From positions 1 to 64,000 of the forward strand of contig JBBQGB010000006.1 of NCBI GenBank assembly GCA_038322575.1: 64,000 bases of DNA. The letters run 5' to 3'. This document shows positions 45,597 through 53,680 of this stretch, in pieces. The stretch's first letter is position 1, and each line of letters opens with the position of its first letter. The position numbers and the translations under genes were made by a program. This DNA is from JACMOY01 sp038322575. GTDB taxonomy: Bacteria > Actinomycetota > Actinomycetes > Actinomycetales > Angustibacteraceae. The notes beneath the pieces were generated by a model, which made no database searches, had not been told where the DNA came from, and saw nothing but the letters and a program-made list of their open reading frames with translations.

Positions 45597-46792
45597 GACT
45601 GGACGGCGGACTCGGACGCCAGCGTGCGCAGCCAGCGGGCGGAGTCGCTCGCGTGGTAGACCCGCTCGCTCGGCTCGATCGCCCGCACGAAACCGTCGTA
45701 GACGAGGGCCTGCCGCAGCGCAGCCACCGGGCCCGCGAGCTCGGCCGCACGGCGCGGGTTGCAGCCGGGTGCCACCACGCGCCAGAGGCCGTCCCAGTGA
45801 GCGAGGACGCCGGCCCGCTGGGCCGGCGGGATGCGCGGCACGAACGCGGACCGGTCGAGCATCGGGTTGCCGAACCCGCAGTCACCCCAGTCGAGCAGGG
45901 CCAGGTGGGTGTCGTCGCCGACCAGGTTGCCGGGGTGGAAGTCCCCGTGCACCACCGTGTCCGGCACACCGCACGCCTCCAGCGCGGCGAATCGCTCGGG
46001 CAGCCCGTCGACGACGCGCTCGCAGGTGCGGCGGGTCGCGAGGTCGAGCTGGTCGGCCGTGCGCTCGAGCATCGCCGCGGCCGCCGCCGCGAACGGCGCG
46101 CCGCGCCAGTCGGGCAGCCCCAGCACGAGCAGGTCGGCCCCGCGCCCGACCCACTGCGCCTGCAGCCGCACCAGCAGGTCGACCATCCGCGTCAGCACGT
46201 CCCCCTCGGCGTCGTACAGGTCGGTGCCGGGCAGCCCGGCCATCAGCACCCGCGGCCCGTCGGTCGCGAGCAGGGTCGGGACGTCAGGCGACCCCAGGGC
46301 CGTGATCACCGCCCCCTCGTGCGCGAAGAACGGCGGCACCACCTTCAGCCAGGTGTCGCCGGCACCGGTCGGCAGCCGCCACAGGCTCGACAGGTTCCAG
46401 GTGCGCACCTGCCGCGGCGCCGCCGTCCGGGGTCGACCGAGGCGGGCCAGGGCCGCGTCGGCCCAGGCGAGGTCAGCCGCGGGTCCGCCGGGGCGCGCGT
46501 ACGCAAGCCGCATCGTGTCGTCGTCGAGCGGCTCGGGCCAGGGGATGAGCGAGCCGACGGGGCCGTCGACCTCGGCCAGGTACGTCACCGGGCCGCCGCA
46601 GCCGGTGTCGGACGCCGCACCCAGCAGCCGCAGGACCGTGACCTCGACGCCCCCGACCTCGCGCGCCGCGTCGACGACCGGCCCGACCTCCTGCCACCAC
46701 GGGACGGCGACCTCGAACGGTGGCAGCGACCCCAGCACGGTGCCCTCGCGCCGGCAGAGCACCAGGGTCACCGAGCGGGGTGGCAGGTCCAC
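45593..46792 (-). CDS. Phosphotransferase enzyme family protein (APH-like)
   Basis: A 399-residue kinase-fold protein. The N-terminal 140 residues are unusual (LVLCRREGTVLGSLPPFEV start, with WWQEVGPVVDAA and SDTGCGG) and do not match a domain I know. The APH part follows: TWLKVVPPFFAHE, the catalytic loop TVVHGDFHPGNLVGD and LLDWGDCGFGNPMLD. This suggests a small-molecule kinase joined to a NUDIX-like or binding domain; the acceptor is unknown. The GTG start follows CATGAT by six bases. Its stop lies in the furA promoter. It faces the next gene across 35 bases. Confidence 0.75.
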   Translation of the reverse strand: MDLPPRSVTLVLCRREGTVLGSLPPFEVAVPWWQEVGPVVDAAREVGGVEVTVLRLLGAASDTGCGGPVTYLAEVDGPVGSLIPWPEPLDDDTMRLAYARPGGPAADLAWADAALARLGRPRTAAPRQVRTWNLSSLWRLPTGAGDTWLKVVPPFFAHEGAVITALGSPDVPTLLATDGPRVLMAGLPGTDLYDAEGDVLTRMVDLLVRLQAQWVGRGADLLVLGLPDWRGAPFAAAAAAMLERTADQLDLATRRTCERVVDGLPERFAALEACGVPDTVVHGDFHPGNLVGDDTHLALLDWGDCGFGNPMLDRSAFVPRIPPAQRAGVLAHWDGLWRVVAPGCNPRRAAELAGPVAALRQALVYDGFVRAIEPSERVYHASDSARWLRTLASESAVQS

Positions 46793-46827
46793 GGGCTCAT
46801 CATGGCGCCGCAGGTGATGATGGCCTC

Positions 46828-47874
46828 ATGGGTTTCGAGGTCATGGACGCGCGCGGGGCGAGCCCGACGTCCACGAGCACCGACCCGGTGGTCCCCTTCG
46901 ACCTCGCGGACGACGGCACCCACGTCGTGGACCTCGGCGCGGCCCACGAGCCGGCCGGGGACGGTCCACCGTCGTGGCGCGGCTCCGTCGACCGGCTGCG
47001 CTCGCGGGGTACCGGGTTGCTGCTGCCCGTGGCCGCGGCCCTGGTGCTGGGGGCCCTGGTCGGCGGGTTCGTCGCCGGCCAGCGCTCGGCCGCGGACCAG
47101 CGCGGAGCCCGGGCGGCACAGCTCGCCGTCGTGGCGCAGGTCGAGTCCAGCTCGGTCGCCGAGCTGCGGGGCACCGTCCGAGCCGAGCTCACCGCCCGCG
47201 TCACCAACGCGGGTCCCGAGCCGGTCGGCGTGGCCACCGTGCCGCTCGGCACCGACCCGAACCCCCTCACCCCGGTGGTCGTCACGGGCCCGGACCGGCT
47301 CGCCCCGGGGGCGTCGTCGGTCGTGCGGGTCCAGGTGCTGCTGGCGTGCGGGTCGGCGACGATGCCCGAGGTGGCATTGCAGGTGCGCACCGCCGACGGT
47401 CGCGGCCACCCCGTGGCGCTGCAGTCGACGACGGCCGCCGCCGGGACGCTCACGGCCCTGTGCGCTGACGCACGAGGCGCGGGGCCGGCGGTGCGGGCGC
47501 GGCTCGGGGGGACGACGACGCGTCCGGTCGTCACCATCGCCAACGACGGGGACGTGGTGGTCGGCGTCTCGTTCGCCAGCGTCGTCAGCAAGGGCTCGCC
47601 GGACGTCGAGGGGCTGGTGACGATCCTGACCGCGCCCGCGATGCCGCTGATCGTCGGCGCTCACGGCGAGCGCAGCGCCGCCGTGACCGTTCGCGCCCGC
47701 CGGTGCGTCCGGGACGTCGCCACGCTGGGCCAGCTGAGCGACATCTCGTTCCCGGCGCTGATCGTCACGGACTCCAACGGCAGCGTGCTGCAAGGAGGCG
47801 CGTCGGGGCCGACGGCGACCTCGGTCGACCTCAGCCTGCTGGTGAGCCAGGCCGTGGCCCGCGCCTGCGGCTGA
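46828..47874 (+). CDS. Single-pass membrane protein of unknown function
   Basis: A 348-residue protein that I do not recognise. About 60 hydrophilic residues are followed by one membrane helix (GLLLPVAAALVLGALVGGF) and a large outside part rich in Val, Thr and Ala that seems to repeat a beta-sandwich-like pattern. It holds three widely spaced cysteines (LLACGS, ALCADA, RARRCVRD) and a fourth at the last but one residue, so disulfides are possible. The layout, inside N-terminus and outside domain, suggests an envelope protein. GATGAT lies six bases before the ATG. It converges with the LytR_C gene with the stops adjacent. Confidence 0.65.
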   Translation: MGFEVMDARGASPTSTSTDPVVPFDLADDGTHVVDLGAAHEPAGDGPPSWRGSVDRLRSRGTGLLLPVAAALVLGALVGGFVAGQRSAADQRGARAAQLAVVAQVESSSVAELRGTVRAELTARVTNAGPEPVGVATVPLGTDPNPLTPVVVTGPDRLAPGASSVVRVQVLLACGSATMPEVALQVRTADGRGHPVALQSTTAAAGTLTALCADARGAGPAVRARLGGTTTRPVVTIANDGDVVVGVSFASVVSKGSPDVEGLVTILTAPAMPLIVGAHGERSAAVTVRARRCVRDVATLGQLSDISFPALIVTDSNGSVLQGGASGPTATSVDLSLLVSQAVARACG

Positions 47875-48393
47875 CTAGCGCGGTGTGGTGGTGGGACGCA
47901 CCACCGGCGCTCCGGTGCGGGTCGGCGTCGGGGTGCAGCCCGGTGCCCGGGCGGGCGCGGTGGGCACCGGCGTCAGCGTGCTGAACGTCGTGCCGAGCAC
48001 CAGGTCGACGACGGCGTCGGTACGCGTATCGGCCTTCAGCGTGGCCCCCGCAACCTGGGTGGCGACGAGCTTGGCGCCCGCAGAACCCTTGCGGCCGTAG
48101 CGGATCACCGCTGATCCGGCGACCTTCGACCGCTTCGGGTCGTTGGCCACGTCGCCGACGGCGAAGCGCCGGGCGCGCAGCCGGTCGGCCGTGGCGGCGG
48201 CCAGACCCGCCCGGCCCGTGGCGTTGTAGACGTTCACCTTGACGCGCCTCGGATCCAGCGGGCGCTTCGTCGTGGTGCTGCAGGGTGTCGGCGCGTTGAT
48301 CACGACCGGGGTGGACGGTGTGCCGATCACGCCGAAGTAGAGGCCGGCCGCCACCAGGCCCGCAGCGATCACGCCGAGGACGATGAAGGACAT
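47875..48393 (-). CDS. LytR C-terminal domain envelope protein
   Basis: The 172 residues from the ATG at 48393 comprise one membrane helix (MSFIVLGVIAAGLVAAGLYF), a Thr/Pro linker and a LytR_C domain (VKVNVYNATGRAGLAAATA through IRYGRKG and VDLVLGT), with a Pro/Thr-rich tail. The in-frame codons just upstream read ISEESGWYRHRRRRQVIT, the N-terminal cytoplasmic tail typical of this family, yet no ATG, GTG or TTG precedes it. A GGAAGG lies three bases before an ATC at 48447. So the true start may be a rare codon and the protein about 18 residues longer. Confidence 0.8.
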   Translation of the reverse strand: MSFIVLGVIAAGLVAAGLYFGVIGTPSTPVVINAPTPCSTTTKRPLDPRRVKVNVYNATGRAGLAAATADRLRARRFAVGDVANDPKRSKVAGSAVIRYGRKGSAGAKLVATQVAGATLKADTRTDAVVDLVLGTTFSTLTPVPTAPARAPGCTPTPTRTGAPVVRPTTTPR

Positions 48394-48458
48394 CGTGATG
48401 ACCTGTCGGCGGCGGCGATGCCGGTACCAGCCGGACTCCTCGCTGATGGGCCTTCCCT

Positions 48459-48755
48459 TCAGTCGATGACGAGCACGCGCGCGTGCAGGACCGGACGCTG
48501 CTGCAGCGCCGCTCTCAGTGCGCGGTGCAGACCGTCCTCGAGATAGAGGTCACCCTGCCACTCAACGACGTGGGCGAACAGGTCGCCGTAGAACGTGGAG
48601 TCCTCTGAAAGCAACGCATCCAGGTCGAGGACGCGCTTGGTCGTGACCAGGTCGTCGAGGCGCACCTGGCGCGGCGCGACCTCCGACCACTGGCGCAAGG
48701 TGGTGCGCCCGTGCTCGGGGTAGGGCCGGGAGTCGCCGACCGCCTTGAAAATCAC
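48459..48755 (-). CDS. Conserved actinobacterial protein with ParB/sulfiredoxin-like end
   Basis: A 98-residue protein conserved in actinobacteria: MIFKAVGDSRPYPEHGR, then RQVRLDDLVTTKRVLDLDALL, DSTFYGDLFAHVVEWQ and LEDGLHRALRAALQQRPVLH. Databases often name such proteins VapB antitoxins, but I see no toxin gene and no ribbon-helix-helix or AbrB motif. The DGLHRALRAAL stretch resembles the DGHHR core of ParB/sulfiredoxin folds, an inference only. AGGA lies about seven bases before the GTG start. The LytR_C gene follows in the same direction. Confidence 0.75.
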   Translation of the reverse strand: MIFKAVGDSRPYPEHGRTTLRQWSEVAPRQVRLDDLVTTKRVLDLDALLSEDSTFYGDLFAHVVEWQGDLYLEDGLHRALRAALQQRPVLHARVLVID

Positions 48756-48795
48756 CCCCTGATCCTATGAGCAATCCGTCGATACGCTCCCTGTC

Positions 48796-50367
48796 ATGAC
48801 CGAGCAGACTGCGACGGGCCAGCTGGACGCCATCCGGACCGGCTACGTGGTGCAGGGCGCCGCACTGGATCTGGGCGCCGCCGTCGACTCCGGGACGGCG
48901 CACCCGGACGTGGCGGTCCGCATCCCGCTGTCGGCGATGAACCGGCACGGACTGGTGGCGGGCGCCACGGGCACCGGCAAGACCAAGACCCTGCAGGTCA
49001 TGGCCGAGCAGCTCTCGGCGCAGGGGGTGCCCGTGTTCCTGGCCGACATCAAGGGCGACCTGTCCGGCGTCGCGACACCGGGTGCGCCGAGTGAGCGCAC
49101 CAGCGCCCGGGCCACCGACGTGGGCCAGCAGTGGGAGCCGACGTCCTGCCCGACCGAGTTCCTGTCGCTCGGTGGGCGCGGCAGCGGCGTCCCGGTGCGG
49201 GCCACGATCACCTCGTTCGGCCCCACGCTGCTCGCGAAGGTGCTGGGCCTGAACGAGGTGCAGGAGTCCTCGCTCGGCCTGGTGTTCCACTTCGCCGACC
49301 AGCAGGGCCTGTCGCTGCTCGACCTGGCCGACCTGCGGGCCGTCGTCCAGCACCTGACCTCGGACGAGGGCAAGAGCGAGCTGAAGGCGCTCGGCGGGTT
49401 GTCGTCGGCCACCGCCGGGGTGATCCTGCGCGAGCTGATCACGTTCGCGGACGCCGGCGCCGAGGTGTTCTTCGGTGAGCCCGAGTTCGACACCGCCGAC
49501 CTGCTGCGCACCACGGCGGACGGGCGCGGGGTCGTCACCTGCCTCGAGCTGCCCGACGTCCAGTCGCAGCCGGCGCTGTTCTCGACGTTCCTGATGTGGA
49601 TGCTGGCCGACCTGTTCCACGACCTGCCCGAGGTGGGCGACCTCGACAAGCCCAAGCTGGTGTTCTTCTTCGACGAGGCGCACCTGCTGTTCACCGGCGC
49701 CAGCAAGGAGTTCGTCGCCTCGATCGAGCAGACGGTGCGGCTGATCCGCAGCAAGGGGGTCGGGGTGTTCTTCGTGACCCAGACGCCCAAGGACGTGCCC
49801 TCGGGCGTCCTCGCCCAGCTCGGCAACCGGGTGCAGCACGCCCTGCGCGCCTACACCCCTGACGACGCCAAGGCGCTGAAGGCCACCGTCTCGACGTTCC
49901 CGCACAGCGGGTACGACCTCGAGGAGCTGCTCACCCAGCTCGGCACCGGCGAGGCCGTCGTGACCGTGCTGAGCGAGCGCGGCGCGCCGACCCCGGTGGC
50001 CTGGACCCGCCTGCGGGCGCCGCAGTCGCTGATGGCGCCGTCCGCCCCGGACGTCGTCGCCGCCGTCCTCGCCGCGAGTCCGCTCGCGCCCCGGTACACG
50101 CAGGCCATCGACCGCGAGTCGGCGTACGAGAAGCTGAACGCGCGGCTGGCGGCGGCGCCCGCGCCGGCTCCATCTGCAGCACCGGCGCCCTCTGCGCAAC
50201 CGGCCCCGGCGGCTCCCGCTCCGCGGCGGCCCGCCGCCCAGGACGAGTCGGTGGTCGAGAAGGTCGTGACGTCGACGGTGTTCCGCTCGATGGCGCGCTC
50301 GGCGGCCACAGTGATCGGCCGCGAGATCACCCGCAGCCTGTTCGGCACCGCCCGCCGTCGGCGTTAG
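48796..50367 (+). CDS. HerA-like ATPase (DUF853, helicase HerA-like)
   Basis: A 523-residue member of the DUF853 branch of HerA/FtsK-like ATPases. Walker A is LVAGATGTGKTKTLQVMAE (near residue 58), followed by VFLADIKGDLSG, Walker B LVFFFDEAHLLF (near 295) and the sensor stretch VGVFFVTQTPKDVPS. About 60 Ala/Pro-rich residues join the core to a helical end with TVFRSMARSAATVIGREITR. Bacterial members are widespread but their function is not established. TACGCT lies seven bases before the ATG, in line with a leaderless transcript. Confidence 0.9.
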   Translation: MTEQTATGQLDAIRTGYVVQGAALDLGAAVDSGTAHPDVAVRIPLSAMNRHGLVAGATGTGKTKTLQVMAEQLSAQGVPVFLADIKGDLSGVATPGAPSERTSARATDVGQQWEPTSCPTEFLSLGGRGSGVPVRATITSFGPTLLAKVLGLNEVQESSLGLVFHFADQQGLSLLDLADLRAVVQHLTSDEGKSELKALGGLSSATAGVILRELITFADAGAEVFFGEPEFDTADLLRTTADGRGVVTCLELPDVQSQPALFSTFLMWMLADLFHDLPEVGDLDKPKLVFFFDEAHLLFTGASKEFVASIEQTVRLIRSKGVGVFFVTQTPKDVPSGVLAQLGNRVQHALRAYTPDDAKALKATVSTFPHSGYDLEELLTQLGTGEAVVTVLSERGAPTPVAWTRLRAPQSLMAPSAPDVVAAVLAASPLAPRYTQAIDRESAYEKLNARLAAAPAPAPSAAPAPSAQPAPAAPAPRRPAAQDESVVEKVVTSTVFRSMARSAATVIGREITRSLFGTARRRR

Positions 50368-50385
50368 CGGGCTGGGCGACGCTGG

Positions 50386-50474
50386 TGGCGGAGGATGCGG
50401 GATTTGAACCCGCGAGGGTGATTAACCCAACACGATTTCCAATCGTGCGCACTAGGCCACTATGCGAATCCTCC
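50386..50474 (-). tRNA. tRNA-Ser (anticodon GGA)
   Basis: An 89-base class II tRNA on the bottom strand. The acceptor stem is GGAGGAT/ATCCTCC, the anticodon loop TTGGAAA, there is a long variable arm, the T loop reads GTTCAAATC, the discriminator is G and the CCA is encoded. It reads UCC and UCU codons. It is the second serine tRNA in the window. Confidence 0.96.
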
Positions 50475-50589
50475 GCCGACGAGGGTACTAGAGCGCCGAC
50501 CCACCCGGTCACAGCCGGTCAGGTGAGGCGGGGGTCCCGAGGCCGACGCCCCACGCGAAGGTCCACATCTGCGGGGTCGCTTGTACAGT

Positions 50590-50688
50590 GGTGCCTGACC
50601 CCTCGTGCGGCGTCACCTCGCTGAACTCCCCCAGGGCCGGAAGGCAGCAAGGGCAGGCGGGCTCTGGCGGGTGTGCGGGGGGTCGCTC
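50590..50688 (+). ncRNA. ffs: Signal recognition particle RNA (4.5S type)
   Basis: The apical domain is unmistakable: GGGCCGGAAGGCAGCAAGGG (about 50634-50653), with the GGAA tetraloop and the asymmetric internal loop that binds Ffh. The flanks pair TGACCCC (50596-50602) with GGGGGTCG (50677-50684), closing a rod of about 100 bases. TACAGT (50584-50589) is a likely -10 box. The ends are accurate to within about six bases. It fills the space between tRNA-Ser and the gluconokinase gene, which has no other feature I can see. Confidence 0.93.
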
Positions 50689-51211
50689 ACGTCCCGTCGA
50701 CGGTCGTCGCCCACCACGCCTCGAACGCGGCGAGGATCTCGTCCGGGGCTCTGGTCACGTCGACGGCAACGCCTCGCTCGTCGGGGCCCAGCGGCTCGAG
50801 CGTCCGGCGCTGCGAGGACAGCAGGGCCGGGGGCATGAAGTGGTCGCGGCGGCTCGACAGGCGCTGCGCGAGCAGGTCGGGGTCGCCGTCCAGGTGCAGG
50901 AACACGACGCCGGGTGCGCCGGTGCGCAGCACGTCCCGGTAGGGCCGGCGGAGCGCCGAGCAGGCGATCACCCCGCCGCCCGAGTGCTCACCCAGCCACC
51001 GCGCGACGGCGGCCAGCCACGGCGCCCGGGCCTCGTCGTCCAGGGGGCTGCCGGCAGCCATCGAGGCCACGTTCTGGCGGCTGTGCAGGTCGTCTGCGTC
51101 CGCGAAGGGGACGCCCCAGCGCTCGGCGAGCGCGCGTCCGACCGTGGTCTTGCCAGCACCCGAGACCCCCATCACCACGACCGGTGGACGGCCCCGGTCG
51201 ATGTCGGTCAC
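50687..51211 (-). CDS. gntK: Gluconokinase
   Basis: A 174-residue gluconate kinase making 6-phosphogluconate for the pentose phosphate pathway. It has Walker A VVMGVSGAGKTTVGRALAE, FADADDLHSRQNVASMAAG for substrate, ACSALRRPYRDVLR and the lid FLHLDGDPDLLAQRL with SRRDHFMPPALLSSQ. The length is normal. The GTG start is only 18 bases from that of dnaX on the other strand. GACACT seven bases before the GTG serves as its -10 box, implying a leaderless mRNA. Longer readings past this point run into dnaX. Confidence 0.93.
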   Translation of the reverse strand: MTDIDRGRPPVVVMGVSGAGKTTVGRALAERWGVPFADADDLHSRQNVASMAAGSPLDDEARAPWLAAVARWLGEHSGGGVIACSALRRPYRDVLRTGAPGVVFLHLDGDPDLLAQRLSSRRDHFMPPALLSSQRRTLEPLGPDERGVAVDVTRAPDEILAAFEAWWATTVDGT

Positions 51212-51217
51212 GGGGGT

Positions 51218-51224
51218 TAGTGTC
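51218..51224. promoter_or_regulatory. Shared divergent -10 element for gntK and dnaX
   Basis: The seven bases TAGTGTC contain TAGTGT on the top strand (six bases before the dnaX GTG) and GACACT on the bottom strand (seven bases before the gntK GTG). Both genes would start leaderless from one -10 core in an 18-bp gap. Confidence 0.55.
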
Positions 51225-51229
51225 GTCGC

Positions 51230-53227
51230 GTGTCCACCGCCCTGTACCGCCGGTACCGACCCGAGACGTTCGCCGAGGTCATCGGGCAGGAGCACGTCAC
51301 CGAGCCGCTGATGCAGGCGCTGCGCACCGACCGGGTCAACCACGCGTACCTGTTCAGCGGCCCGCGTGGCTGCGGCAAGACCACCAGCGCACGCATCCTG
51401 GCCCGCTGCCTGAACTGCGAGCAGGGCCCGACGCCAACACCGTGCGGGGTGTGCGGCTCGTGCGTCGCGCTGGCCCGCGGCGGCGCCGGCACCGTCGACG
51501 TGATCGAGATCGACGCAGCGAGCCACGGCGGCGTGGACGACGCCCGCGACCTGCGCGAGAAGGCCGCCTTCGCCCCGGCGGCCAGTCGCTACAAGATCTA
51601 CATCATCGACGAGGCGCACATGGTGTCGACGCAGGGCTTCAACGCCCTGCTCAAGGTCGTCGAGGAGCCCCCGCCGCACGTCATGTTCATCTTCGCCACG
51701 ACCGAGCCCGAGAAGGTCATCGGCACGATCCGCTCGCGCACCCACCACTACCCGTTCCGCCTGGTGCCCCCCGCGACGCTGCAGGACTACCTGTCCCGGC
51801 TGTGCGACAGCGAGCAGGTGAGCGTCGACAAGGGCGTGCTGCCGCTGGTCGTGCGGGCCGGGGCGGGTTCGGTGCGTGACTCGCTGTCGGTGCTCGACCA
51901 GCTGATCGCGGGGTCCGGCGCCGACGGCATCGGGTACGACCGGGCCGTGGGTCTGCTCGGCTACACCGACGCGACGCTGATCGACGACGTCGTCGAGGCG
52001 TTCGCGGTGGGCGACGCGGCCACGGTGTTCCGCGTGGTCGACAAGGTCATCGACACCGGTCACGAGCCGCGCCGCTTCGTCGAGGACCTGCTCGAGCGGC
52101 TGCGCGACCTGATCGTCGTCGCGGCTGTTCCCGACGGCGCCCACGCGGTGCTGCGCGGCCTGCCGGAAGACCAGCTCGAGCGGATGCGCCAGCAGTCCGC
52201 GCACTTCGGTGCCGCTGCGCTCAGCCGGGCCGCCGACGTCGTCAACACCGGGCTGACCGAGCTCACCGGCGCGACGTCCCCCCGCCTGCAGCTCGAGCTG
52301 CTGTGCGCGCGGGTGCTGCTGCCCGGCGCCGAGGGTGAGGGCGGGTACGGCGCCCGCCTCGACCGGATCGAGCGCCGGCTCGGCGCCGCGGTTGCCGCCT
52401 CTCCCCAGGCGACCGCCGCCCCCAGCCAGCCCGCCCAACGCCCCGCTGCCTCGGCACCTGCGGCCGCGACTCCCGCCGCGCCGCCTGCAACCTCACCTGC
52501 CGCGCCGCCGGCGGACGACGCGTGGCCCGAGCTGGCCGCGCCCGGCCAGCCGCAGTCCGCGGCGCGGCCGGTCCCGCCCGGGGGGCCCGGGGCCGACGAC
52601 CCGCCACCCCCCACCGGTGAGCGCGCGCCGACGACGCCGCTGCCGCACGAGCACGCCGCGGCGAGCCCGGTGCCCGGGCAGGTCGACGTCGAGGCGATCC
52701 GGCGCGCCTGGCCCGACGTCATCACCCGGCTGTCCAGCGTCAAGAAGATGACCTGGTCGCTGGTGCGCGACCACGCCCAGGTGCTGGCGTACGACGGCCG
52801 CCGGCTCACCCTCGGCATGTCGACGGTGGGGCTGACCGGCACGTTCCGGGGGGGCGCCCACGGCGAGTACGTGCGCCAGGCGCTGATCGACGTCCTCGGG
52901 GTCGACGCCCAGGTCGACGGCGTCCACACCGAGGGTGCCCCGACCGCGGCAGCGCCTGCTGCGGCGCCGTCGGCCGTGATCGAGCCGCCCCCGATGGCCG
53001 AGCCGCCCCCGCTGGACGACGTTCCGCCCGATCCGGCCGACGAGCCGCCCCCGCCCGCGGCCCGGCGCCCGGTCGCGCCGGCCCCGGCCCCGACGTCCCC
53101 CCGGGTCTCACCGGCGGACGACGTCGCCGCCAGCGACGACGCGGACGCCGACGACTCCGGCCTGGTGGGGCGCCCCGTCGTCGAGCAGCTGCTCGGAGGT
53201 CGGGTGATCGACGAGACCACCGACTGA
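51230..53227 (+). CDS. dnaX: DNA polymerase III subunit gamma/tau
   Basis: A 665-residue clamp-loader subunit. It starts VSTALYRRYRPETFAEVIGQ. Walker A is GPRGCGKTTSARILARC (near residue 43), the zinc module CLNCEQGPTPTPCGVCGSC, Walker B YIIDEAHMVS, and the sensor stretch IFATTEPEKVIGTIRSR. After residue 370 a Pro/Ala-rich linker and a tau-like end (VDVEAIRRAWPDVI, then KMTWSLVRDHAQ) follow, with an acidic tail. I see no slippery run that would give a shorter gamma form by frameshifting. The GTG start follows TAGTGT by six bases. Confidence 0.95.
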   Translation: MSTALYRRYRPETFAEVIGQEHVTEPLMQALRTDRVNHAYLFSGPRGCGKTTSARILARCLNCEQGPTPTPCGVCGSCVALARGGAGTVDVIEIDAASHGGVDDARDLREKAAFAPAASRYKIYIIDEAHMVSTQGFNALLKVVEEPPPHVMFIFATTEPEKVIGTIRSRTHHYPFRLVPPATLQDYLSRLCDSEQVSVDKGVLPLVVRAGAGSVRDSLSVLDQLIAGSGADGIGYDRAVGLLGYTDATLIDDVVEAFAVGDAATVFRVVDKVIDTGHEPRRFVEDLLERLRDLIVVAAVPDGAHAVLRGLPEDQLERMRQQSAHFGAAALSRAADVVNTGLTELTGATSPRLQLELLCARVLLPGAEGEGGYGARLDRIERRLGAAVAASPQATAAPSQPAQRPAASAPAAATPAAPPATSPAAPPADDAWPELAAPGQPQSAARPVPPGGPGADDPPPPTGERAPTTPLPHEHAAASPVPGQVDVEAIRRAWPDVITRLSSVKKMTWSLVRDHAQVLAYDGRRLTLGMSTVGLTGTFRGGAHGEYVRQALIDVLGVDAQVDGVHTEGAPTAAAPAAAPSAVIEPPPMAEPPPLDDVPPDPADEPPPPAARRPVAPAPAPTSPRVSPADDVAASDDADADDSGLVGRPVVEQLLGGRVIDETTD

Positions 53228-53266
53228 GCCTGGACCCGAAGCCCGTCTGGCCGCAGGATGGTGCTC

Positions 53267-53617
53267 ATGGCATCGCGTGGGAGGGTCCGCGAGTGGCACC
53301 CCGACGAGGGGTGGGGGGTCGTCGACAGCCCGGACACACCTGGCGGGTGCTGGGCGTCGTTCTCACACGTGACGAGCGCCGACTTCTACGTCCCGTCTGC
53401 CGGTGACGCCGTCTGGCTGGAGTGGGAGGCGGCCGACCAGGACGGCTTCGATGTCCGCGCCCGGCGGTTGTGGCAGGTGGACAGTGAGCCGATCGACGCC
53501 TGGCCTGCGCCAGACGATGACGCCATCCTGTCCAGGATCCGGGTGCGCAAGGCAGCCGCGGGCACGTCGCTGACGACCCGCGACATCCTCGAGGCTCGGG
53601 ACGCAGAGCGCCGGTGA
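53267..53617 (+). CDS. Cold-shock-domain-like protein
   Basis: A 116-residue protein whose first 70 residues follow the cold-shock fold: GRVREWHPDEGWGVVDSP, CWASFSHVTSADFY, GDAVWLEWEAADQDGFDVRA. The RNP1 motif (KGFGFI) is replaced by EGWGVVD, so nucleic-acid binding may be altered. The remaining 45 residues are helical and basic at the end. AGGA lies about eight bases before this ATG; an upstream ATG at 53258 would add three residues. It sits between dnaX and recR, but I cannot tie it to DNA repair. Confidence 0.72.
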   Translation: MASRGRVREWHPDEGWGVVDSPDTPGGCWASFSHVTSADFYVPSAGDAVWLEWEAADQDGFDVRARRLWQVDSEPIDAWPAPDDDAILSRIRVRKAAAGTSLTTRDILEARDAERR

Positions 53618-53680
53618 CGTTGGCGCGCCGCGCAAGGCGTAGTGCCGCCGCGCGGGCCCGCACCCCGTAGTCTCGGCTTC

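Noticed and set aside
48459..48755. VapB-type antitoxin
   Set aside because: The name is often attached to this family, but there is no PIN-domain toxin next to it and no antitoxin DNA-binding motif.
51230..53227. Programmed frameshift in dnaX giving a gamma form
   Set aside because: I found no A-rich slippery heptamer with a following hairpin near the end of the ATPase region; the frame is intact to the tau-like tail.
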